This document shows positions 44,794 through 52,708 of a DNA stretch of 52,708 bases, in pieces. Within the stretch, counting starts at the first letter, position 1. The number at the start of each line of letters is the position of its first letter. Under the pieces are notes generated by a model. It worked only from the letters and a program-made list of their open reading frames with translations, ran no database searches and was not told the DNA's origin. The position numbers and the translations under genes were made by a program. Source of the DNA: Spirogloea muscicola (taxonomy: Eukaryota > Streptophyta > Zygnematophyceae > Spirogloeales > Spirogloeaceae); assembly GCA_009602725.1 (NCBI GenBank), contig WELB01000099.1, positions 1 to 52,708 of the forward strand. The letters run 5' to 3'.

Positions 44794-45135
44794 ATGCCCG
44801 GACTGGCAGAGTGGGAAATAGCGGGGGCCAGAGGAAGAGCTCGCTGCAGAGGTCCATGGCCCGTGCGCTGCACCTGCGTGCTGGCCGAGCCCTTGCTGCT
44901 GCCTCTGGCTCTGGCCAGGGGACATACTTCCAGGAGCATAGCCTCTCCGACCTGCGCCTGCTTAGCAGGGGTTACTGAGTGGTTAGTAGCTGCTTTGTTT
45001 TTTCTTGTGTGCTTGTCATTTCTGCTGCTTCGCCTTAGGGCTTCGCCTGGCTTCCCCCCCCCTCTTCTTGTACTCTGTTCATTCTTTTTTGGGCTGGCTG
45101 TTCCAGCCCATATTCTCAATGGGCGAGCCCTTCTT
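44794..45135 (+). pseudogene. Retroelement ORF tail followed by its hairpin 3' module
   Basis: The plus strand reads A-V-H-like M-A-R-A-L-H-L-R-A-G-R-A-L-A-A-A-S-G-S-G in one frame around 44850-44920 and then S-L-S-D-L-R-L-L-S-R-G-Y with a stop at 44976-44978. About 70 bp later the module gttcattcttttttgggctg, stem-loop, ctcaatgggcgagccc follows (45075-45128). This is the clearest example of the coding tail and the hairpin together, in the same order as at 12.99-12.84 kb on the other strand. Confidence 0.6.
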
Positions 45136-46379
45136 CTTCGAGGAAGAAGGGCTGGCCCGACGGTGGCCGTCGCGCCTTGGACTGAGCCCAATCCTTCGGG
45201 CTGGCCAATTCCCGCCAACTGCGGTCAAATCGGGCAATTCGGAGCTGCTGTCAAATCTCACCCGGCCAGGGGGGCTCGGGATTGTTCCATCGACGACGGC
45301 TGACGTGGGCAGGGACAGGTGGCACGCGCACGGCCCCCTCGCTCGTGACGCCTCCGGCCGGCACGGCGGCGGACGCGGGCCGGCAGCTCCCCCCTTCCCC
45401 GCCACCCTCATTACCCCACGGACTCGATTCAGCGGTTCATTCAGCTCCGCCATGTCATTTCCGGAGACCCTCTTCATTCACCTGCCCGGCTTTCAAAAAC
45501 ATGTCAGCAGCCGCATTTACGTTTGTTTGCTTCCCTTTTTAGGGGCTCGAAGCCGGGCCGCGATTGGTGGCCCCCGCGCCCGCAATAGCGGGGTCCCGTC
45601 CCATTGGGAAAGGGGACGCTAGCTCCACTCAGTGGCTTCTGTTCTGGACCTTGTCCATCGTGTAGAGCGTTGGCTCCTGAACGCCCTGCAGCCTTACCCA
45701 ACAAGGACAACCCACCCCTTAGTGAGCGTGTATGGGCAGGTTGCTACATGCAAGATCCTTCTGGACGATGCTTCATGCGCCTCAATAGTCTGGGATGTAA
45801 TTGCACATTCGAGAACGCACGCATCTGTGCGCCTCGAGAATCTCTGGTGCACCGGCATGATGTCACGATCGTACTCACGCTGATCAGCGACTTCGGCATA
45901 TGCTGTCATCCTGGCAAGTGCTGCTTCACTGCATGATCACAGCGACAATTCGTCAGAAGGTAGGCTGCCTTCAAGCGATGCAGGGGTCAAGTCCTTTACT
46001 GCCAGAGCACTGTAAGTGTTAAGGAGTCATTGTGGAGATGGATAAAGCTTATCATCGTCAAACTTTTGATCCTACCTGAATTGCTAGACATTTGTACAAC
46101 CCACGAAGGAAAGTGGTACCTTGGCACATGGGATGCGAGTGAAGTTGCTGTCAGCAGACCACAGACGCCCCATTGCACCGCATGCTCGACGACACGATCG
46201 TCCGTTCGTGGACCAACCCGCGTTCAGTCCCATCGGATCGAGCATTGATGATTGATCTTAAGAGACTGATTGGATTTACCACGCTGTGATCTCGTTCTTG
46301 CCTTGCTACAAGGCCGCTCTGGCCCTCCGTCCCCCAGCTCACGCAGCCCTCTACCTCGCAGCCGCGTCTGCCATTCCGT
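45136..46379. other. Spacer between genes C and D, no gene recognised
   Basis: Frames at 45600-45940 contain several cysteines but match no family I recognise, and differ in composition from the LRR-gene exons. 45140-45600 is GC-rich without repeats that I could link to other places. Nothing else supportable was seen. Confidence 0.3.
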
Positions 46380-47069
46380 CTGCATCTGCTCCACTTGGGC
46401 CAAGCTGTGCGACGCCCACAATGCAGCGGTATATGCAGTGTTCAAGATAAGTCTTGAATGCTGCCAGCTTGGAAGCAACCATAGAGAAGAACAACATTCA
46501 GAGAGATCAAGAGACTAGGCCGTCGACCTTTGTCACTGAATGTTTTGCTACCACCTGTGCGCAGGGCTTTAGGTCAGACATCACATTTACAGTAGAATCA
46601 TGCAAGTCCGATGAGTACCAAATTCTTTAGTATTCAATAGAGTCTTTAGTGCTGCAAGCTCGAGATCACCAATGAGAAGCTCACAAACATCATAAGTATC
46701 AGGAATCCTGGCTTATGTCTTTGACAATCTCACAAGCTCTACTAGTTATGTGTCTTCTTGCTAGTCTTAGCAGCAGCACATGAAAAGGAGGACGAACTTG
46801 GAGGCCTTCACAAGGGTGGTATTGAGCAGCCTCATAGCTGCAAAGGAGTCGTCCACCACTGTGAAGGACTCGCATTGACGTTCAGACATGCAAATTGCTC
46901 TTGATCTGAAGACGAGGGTGGTCTGAGAGGTGGGCGACACATTGAAGTTGCCACCCATATTTGAGGATTGCCGTCCCAAGTTTGAGGGTCTTGTAGATTG
47001 AGTAGCCATCCCATAATCGAGGATCTTGTAGAGCAAATGTTGATAGCTGTGTCTTCCGCTCATATAATG
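46380..47069. repeat. 3' flank of gene D, shared with gene C
   Basis: This is a direct repeat of 34805-35485 immediately downstream of the gene D stop. Shared words include gctccacttgggccaagctg, tgctaccacctgtgcgcagg, cagcctcatagctgcaaagg and gaagacgagggtggtc. It shows that the duplication that produced C and D included their 3' flanks. Confidence 0.8.
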
Positions 47070-49192
47070 TCATCCTTCGATGGGAGTGCAGTTATTGAAC
47101 TCATCACATTGGCCAGGGTAGCCATCTTCGTAGTCGTAGCAATCGGAAGATTCGTTAGGAGGGCAGAATCCTTGTCCATCACAGAACTTGCAGCAACCCG
47201 TTTCGCACGGGCCACCGCAAGGCGTGTCGTCCGACTTGTAGCTGTCAGTCTGGCATATGCCCTCACTGCAAAGGCGGCATAACGTCAAGTAAAGCTAGAG
47301 AGCATGTTAAGAGAAGTGAGCAGCTTTACAGCTCAGCCTTGCAAGAACCCATGGCACATGCTATCAACTCAAGGAGACAGCCATTTAGGTGTGACATCTG
47401 CAGTGCTGAGCCCCTGAGTCACACAGGCTGTGGCAGGAGAATAGCAAGATACAACAAAGCAGCTCAATTGTATCTCTTCGCTTCACCTGCACTTGCCAAT
47501 GACGCATTCGGGACTGATGAGTTCTGTAAGTTCTGTATTTAAGCCGGTTATGTTGCAAGGAGTGCCATCTGGAAAGAGGAGGCTCAGCGTGCACGTGCCA
47601 TTCCTGTATTCGTTAGCACAAGGATGACACAGTCAAACTCAAGTTGAAAGCCCAGGTCCTCACGAGTGCTAGAATATGTTTGCAAGAATGAAGGATGCCA
47701 TCTGAGAAGTGGGCGCACTTGTGAATTCCTGGCTGGGTTTTGTTCTACAACCATGATTTATGGCTCATATAGGTGGGTCTCATTCTACAACCATGTTTCA
47801 TGGCTCACAAAGGTATGTGGCCTACATGCACGAGGCAGTAGCACAGCCCTTGTTCTCGGCAAAGGGACCTGGGTATAAGCCGTCTATAACATCCAAGGCC
47901 AGTGCGCAATCGCCGCCATCTGGAGTCGGATAGACTTGAGCACAGGTGCCGTTCCTACATGAAGAAGCACCAGAGGCAAATAAGACTGGCACACATGCTG
48001 ATGACGAATGTCGGGCTAAACATTGGCACATGTACCACAGTGTGTGCACAAGGCAATGGCATGGTCACACTGCGCATGCATGGGTCATGGAAGAGCATGT
48101 GCCACTGCATGGTCCTTGCGCATCATGCACGAGTGATCTACCTGCACTTCTGGACGTGGCAGAAGTCATTCCCAGGGATGTAGTCACATGATGTGTTGGC
48201 GGTCGCAGCGTAGTCGTAAACGCAATGTCCACCACCACTGCCAAGGATGTCTCGCAATTGTCAGTGCCCAGCAGAGATGCTGACAGCACCTCGGGTGCTT
48301 GCATGCTTGGAAGGCGTGTTTGTACAATCTTCTTTATGCTTCGCGAGCCTCGTCAGAAAGCTTCAGATACAGATGGTGCAGCCTTACTCGCATGCTCCGT
48401 TCAGCTGGCACTGGAAATTATTGAAGTCGGGCTCCAAGTAGCAGGACAAACCAACAGGATAATAGAACATGACTACACATGACCCGTCCCTGTAGAGCAT
48501 GGCCACCATCCAGCAGCTGACTTGTGAGTACATTGCTCCAAATCGATCAGGTCATGCTTGCATGCCCACTGTCTAAAGGGCATGAACAGCTGCTTAGCAT
48601 AGGTACCAACTAGAGACAACTCCATATCCAGTGGATGATTTTGTCCAGCTCACTGTCTTAGGCACAGGGTGCCGATCTGCTCAATAACTCAAGTTAACAA
48701 GGAGCACATTGCTTGGCAAGAGGGTCAGAGCACTGACTGGCAGCCGAAATCTGCGCAAGTGCGGTCAATTCCAGCAACAGGAGTATTACAAAACGCATCA
48801 TCATCTTTATTACCCCGCGTGCACTGTAAGGTCGTAGAGCTGGGAGGGGCAGAGACAAGCAAAAACTTGAGGATGCAGTTCTTACAGCGCCCTGTAACTG
48901 TGATGGAACATTCTTACAGTAGGAGACATGCAGTACTACTTAGCAAGCAAAAGGTGCTGAAATAAGGCTCCTGTTCTCTGATGTCTCCAGCTGACAGATG
49001 ACCAAGCGGCTGCGCTCAACAGCCTCTCAAGGTCTGCAGTCAGCACTTACTTGCAATACGCATACATACACGACTGTTGGATAGCCAGATCCTGGCCCAG
49101 CAAGCCCGGCAGCCAGTTCTGGCAATCGTTGTCAACTGAGCAGGCTGCACATGCCCACTGAGAGACATTTTCAACACGAACCAGCAATACAT
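47070..49192 (-). CDS. Gene D cysteine-rich exons 1-6, all open
   Basis: The exons are 49051-49192 (W-A-C-A-A-C, Q-N-W-L-P-G-L-L, S-C-M-Y-A-Y-C-K), 48388-48489 (D-G-S-C-V-V-M-F-Y-Y), 48142-48237 (G-G-G-H-C-V-Y-D-Y, C-D-Y-I-P-G-N-D-F-C), 47826-47954 (R-N-G-T-C-A-Q-V, G-C-A-T-A-S-C), 47487-47603 (L-L-F-P-D-G-T-P-C-N-I-T, P-E-C-V-I-G-K-C-R) and 47070-47265 (E-G-I-C-Q-T-D-S-Y-K, C-C-K-F-C-D-G-Q-G-F-C-P, C-D-E-F-N-N-C). Each boundary inside the module is phase 2. Exons 4 and 5 share an N-G-x-C...D-G-x-x-C...C layout and may be an internal duplication. The domain is unlike the usual malectin, GNK2 or EGF domains of plant receptors. Confidence 0.82.
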
Positions 49193-52100
49193 CTGTCCAT
49201 ATACTCCAATGCTTGTAGAGCATCCTGCATGGACTAATCCATCTTCCTAAGAGGTTTTGGCAGACCAGATGCAACTGACATGCAACTAACAGGAATTCAG
49301 GGCGCTTCATGCGCTCCACGAGGGTCTACAAAGACCCAGAAGAGCCGGGACAAGGGGGGGGGGAGTGACTCCTGATTGAGGGGTGTTTAGAGAGCACGGG
49401 GGAAGGAGCATGGGGCAGGATGAGGGGGGTGAGCACCCACGTGGTGCAGGGAGGGCCGCACAGACTGAAGCTGGCCTCTGGTGCTTGGCAGGGCTGTCGA
49501 AGCAGTTGGTTCTGGTGTGCACAGGGCGCCCCTCGATTGTGACATTGGGTGCTGGCCCAATAAAGTAATTGCCGGTAACATCCAACAATGTCAAGTTCTG
49601 GGTTGAAGAGAAGAAACTCAGACTGAAAACGCCCTGGAAATTGTTGTAGGAGATGTCTCTGCCACAAAAACGATAATGGCCAAGACATGTGACTTAGAAA
49701 GGATCCGCCTTCTGTGATGGGAACGGAGTGACATCCCTGATTGGCATCATATGCTTCAAACAACGTGCCCCTTACAACGTCCTCAAACTTCCAAGATATT
49801 TAAAGGGCTGTATATTATCAAAGGCCAAGTCTGGCAGCGCCCCTCCAAACTGATTCCCTGCAAGGTTGCTGCAAGAACAGGGGATACACAGGCACACACA
49901 CATAATCGATAGCAGCTTCAAAAGCTTGATCTTGTTGTGGACTGCACTTCTCACATATCTGGAGGCTGCCTTGTCCTCCTGTGACTCAAGCATGCACATC
50001 TGGTGCCTAATGTGCTTTTTGACTCTCAGGAATACAAAATACCTGGAATTGTTACGCTGTGCAACAATTGGTAATTATCTGACTTCCTAGAAGCGTTCAT
50101 GATCCGTGACAGTTGCTTTGCTGCTCAGGCACTGGGGGGTCTTACAGGACTTGGAGGTTGGAGTCTCCATCCTGTACAAGATTAACTGGAAACGATCCAG
50201 TGAAGTTGTTGTACGAAAAGTCCCTGGATGGAGCAATGCAACAAAAAATCTGCCAGTAAGTTGTGCTTCTGAGACCATGTCTGCAGCTCGTCGGATCGCA
50301 GAGCAAGGAGCTTGCACCACCAATCTGTCTGTGGGCAGCTCATAGATTGAAGAAATTCATGCTTGCAACTCAGAAGCTTATGCAAGCCAGGAGGGGAGAT
50401 GAATGGCGAGTGATACACGGTTGTGAGGGCTGTTTCCACGTATAGAATGTCAGGATATACGATGATGGGGCCAGTCAACTGATTGTGCGCCATTTGACTG
50501 CATTGGCAAAAGTACACCGCTCATGCGGGCAAGCTGGTGGATCAGCCTTTCACGTGCACGACAGCTTCATCTGACATTCGATCTTGATACAAGCGTTTGG
50601 TACTACATGTAAGTGTCAGATTGATCTTGGCGTATGGGATGGTGGCTGAGACATATGAATCATGAGCGGACAGAGCTCACAACAAAGGCGAGCTCTGCAT
50701 GCAGATGCTTGGCTCTCACATTTTCTGAAGCGAACTCATAGTTTGTAGGTTGGGAAGCGCACCGCTGAGGCCGTTGTGGTCCAAAATGCTGTAGAAATGA
50801 AGTAAAGGTACAGCAAAGTATGAAGGCCTAGGCTCAAGGCTAACAACTGGAGTACCGGTAGCATGCGAGCTAGATCTGGAGGATGGCAAAAGATTATGTG
50901 CAAGAAGGTCTACAGCACCAATTATCTCGAGTAAGGTGTGAGAGAAACTAGCCACGCACAAGATAGCAAGCTTAGAGAGCTGTGTGATGGTGGTCGGTAT
51001 GCTGCCCGTGAGATTGTTGCAGCAGAGATGGCTTTAATGTTGAGCATCAGAAGATCACAGTTGAGAATAGGTTAATAACAGGACAAGGATGTGGGAGGTA
51101 AAATCTCTCAAGTGCACATCATGCTGTGCAACTGCCCCTACAATTAGTTGGAATAGGCAGCTGCAGGATTCAGCTTTCACTAGTGATATCAATACAAAGC
51201 GGAGGTTATGCAGCAGAGGCTCAGAGAATTGCACATATGCGATCTTTGTACCTGCTTCTACTGTATCCGCCTCAAGGTCAGGACAACACATACTTGCACC
51301 TATATGGTAGCTATGATGCACATTGGGATACTTAAAAACAAGAACTCACAGCACGGTCAGCACGGAAAGCTGCCCAATGCTGTCTGGAATGCTCCCACTT
51401 ATGGAAGTCTGATCAAGGTTCCTGCAGGCGCACACAAGACAAAAAGCACTTTGACCTTGCTTGATCTTCATCTGGCCACTCGATTCCGAACGCAGATCAC
51501 CACAGAAGCTCATGCCAGAGACACTGTATGCAACCAATTGACAAGCACGAGAAGCACCAGCTTGTACATGGCTGCGGCCAAGAGGAATCTTCTGTGGGTA
51601 CCCCGAGCAGGAGGTTGTAGAGAGCAGGTCTTACAAGGACGTCAGGTACGTCAGGTTGCCAATGGAGGCGGGGATGCTCCCGTAGAGGTTGGCGTTCACG
51701 ACCACTCTGTGATGCACAGGCTTGGCAGCACTCGGATCAACCCATGTCGACGGACCACGGTTCTTTGCGGAGCTTGGTATGTGCACTTTTGTAGATGACC
51801 TCGCAATATCCGTGCTTGCTACCATACTCCTGGTGATGACGATTGAGACACACAACAGCGAGCCCTCGTCCTCGTGAAGGGGCGTGCAGTCCACCACCAC
51901 CACGGGGCTCGAACGCCGCGCCCGTCTCGAACGGCCTCAAGGGCCAGTACATGGCGGTGCATGCTCACAGCGAGTTGACGCGGTTGGCGTCGGTGTTGCA
52001 CTCGATGCCGAACCAGTTGCAGCGGCGGCCCTTGGCATTGCAGCCAGCGCAGGGGTCCGGCCCCACCCAGTTCGCCAGTACTGGTGGGTACGACATGGCG

Positions 52101-52708
52101 GCCTGGAAGTCCTGCAGGGCCGCCACTGCACAGTGCACTCTCGCCGGCGCAGCCTCAGCGGCAGCACGCTGGACTACGACAGCAGACAAGGCCCTTCTAA
52201 AAGGGCCCATGGCTGCGAAGCCCCAGGCTGAGGAGGAAGGACGAGAGGAGGACCCTTCCAGTAGAGGGTGATGGCTGTACTTAGCCAGCCCAGAATAAAG
52301 CCCCGAACAAAGGGTCCAGAGAAGCGGTTAAATCTCACAGCGACTAAGATTGGAAAGGACCGAAGGACCGAAGGACCGAAGGACTGAAGGACTGAAGGAC
52401 GAGGTTCTTGAAGGGCCGGAGAGCGCAAGAAAGCTCTTCAAGAAAGGCCCGTGGCTGCGAAGCGCCAGGCTGAGAAATTGGATCGTGAATTGAGCGATGG
52501 AGGGCCTGAGCGGCCAAGTACAACGGCAAGCGCATCGACAGGTGTACAGGCAGAGCGTCCGAAACGGCAGTCAATGGTGGTGGCGCTCACGGTCGGGATG
52601 CGGCGCAGCGTCGAGCAGGCGCCGAGCCGCGCGGCCGCCGCCAGCCGCGCCATTAGCTGCGCCGTTAGCAGCGGCGGCGGCGGCGGCGAGGAGGAGGGCG
52701 GCGGCGGC
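47070..52708 (-). CDS. Gene D: secreted LRR protein with cysteine-rich module, 5' end cut
   Basis: This is the most intact family member. Its first exon runs off the window end, and the last ends at TGA 47070-47072 after N-N-C-T-P-I-E-G. All exons I could define are open, with conserved phases and good GT-AG sites. The order is alanine-rich signal region ending A-A-P-H-P-D, cap exon, eight LRR exons, six cysteine-rich exons. It lacks the L-Y-G-N-R-L-T-G LRR exon present in A and B. No transmembrane, GPI-signal or kinase segment is evident at the C-terminus, which ends in a polar tail. A secreted, disulfide-rich recognition or matrix protein is inferred from the LRR family. The ligand is unknown. 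Confidence 0.85.
49441..52708 (-). CDS. Gene D exons: signal region, cap and eight LRR exons
   Basis: The exons are 52591 to beyond 52708 (ends R-R-L-L-D-A-A-P-H-P-D, GTGAGC donor), 51969-52125 (cap, W-V-G-P-D-P-C-A-G-C and C-N-W-F-G-I-E-C), 51635-51706, 51350-51421, 50960-51031 (72 nt each), 50720-50788 (69 nt), one starting at 50497 (Q-M-A-H-N-Q-L-T-G-P-I-I, 3' end unclear), 50146-50223 (78 nt), 49776-49868 (93 nt) and 49441-49658 (218 nt, D-I-S-Y-N-N-F-Q-G, N-Y-F-I-G-P-A-P-N, ending A-L-P-A-P). The exon starting at 50497 shares an L-T-T-V-Y-x-like segment with A and B beyond the LRR, so it may be longer than one repeat. Confidence 0.82.
52353..52401. repeat. 9-bp tandem repeat in intron 1 of gene D
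   Basis: The unit gaaggac(c/t)(g) is repeated about five to six times (ggaccgaaggaccgaaggac and following), with a c-to-t change in the last units. Confidence 0.75.
52475..52560 (+). repeat. Dispersed repeat with ggccaagtacaa core
   Basis: The segment gcgatggagggcctgagcgg then ccaagtacaacggcaagc resembles 10508-10600, 11905-11990 and 24126-24200, and in reverse 9945-9985 and 22025-22060. Here it lies in intron 1 of gene D. It is about 70-90 bp long with no coding frame, and could be a SINE- or MITE-derived fragment. Confidence 0.6.

Noticed and set aside
45604-45936. Cysteine-containing 110-codon frame on the plus strand
   Set aside because: The cysteines do not follow the spacing of the LRR-family module, no splice-linked exon was found, and codon use resembles non-coding GC-rich frames.
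46767-47063. Conserved frame in the 3' flanks of genes C and D (also 35166-35453)
   Set aside because: The peptides look conserved, but at least two frames look equally conserved because the DNA is a recent duplicate. The upstream cysteine exon already ends in a stop in both genes.
4435-52708. LRR receptor kinases
   Set aside because: No kinase signatures (glycine loop, V-A-x-K, H-R-D, D-F-G) and no transmembrane helix were found on the minus strand downstream of any LRR block.

Overview
The window looks like nuclear DNA of a streptophyte (a charophyte green alga or an early land plant). It has plant-type leucine-rich repeat (LRR) genes cut by many short GT-AG introns, a plant-type Ty1/copia retrotransposon, a short TTTAGGG-like tract and many GC-rich dispersed repeats. 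A desmid such as Closterium would fit, but that is inference; no species marker is present. No rRNA gene, tRNA gene, CRISPR array or bacterial operon was seen.

The core is a head-to-tail array of four paralogous multi-exon genes, all on the minus strand: A (4435-9896), B (14699-20108), C (35486-43241) and D (47070 to beyond 52708). Each encodes a signal peptide, an LRR N-terminal cap with the form W-V-G-x-(N/D)-P-C-A-x-C, 8 to 17 LRR units mostly on single 72-nt phase-2 exons, and then six small cysteine-rich exons. No transmembrane segment or kinase domain is visible, so the products look secreted. D looks intact but is cut by the window edge. C is intact over the exons I could read except that no ATG is seen, and its LRR block is expanded by repeated copies of a three-exon cassette. 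B is a pseudogene with a frameshift and stops. A has nonsense changes in its cysteine-rich part. A decayed pair of LRR exons (3945-4340) lies beyond the 3' end of A.

The spaces between the genes are full of repeats. 1-3.9 kb holds minisatellites and retroelement tails. 9.9-14.7 kb holds three copies of a retroelement C-terminal region, a 66-bp minisatellite and a small terminal-inverted-repeat element. 20.1-35.5 kb holds a palindrome of about 2.5 kb (about 21830-24345), a head-to-head retroelement remnant, and a degenerate Ty1/copia element (28732-34119) with both LTRs whose integrase part is inverted. 43.2-47.1 kb holds hairpin-bearing retroelement 3' modules and a segment shared with the 3' flank of gene C.

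The candidate undescribed system is the LRR plus cysteine-module family. The six cysteine exons keep the same phases in all four genes and carry DGTPC...CVNGKC and GCC-F-C motifs that I cannot place in a known plant domain.
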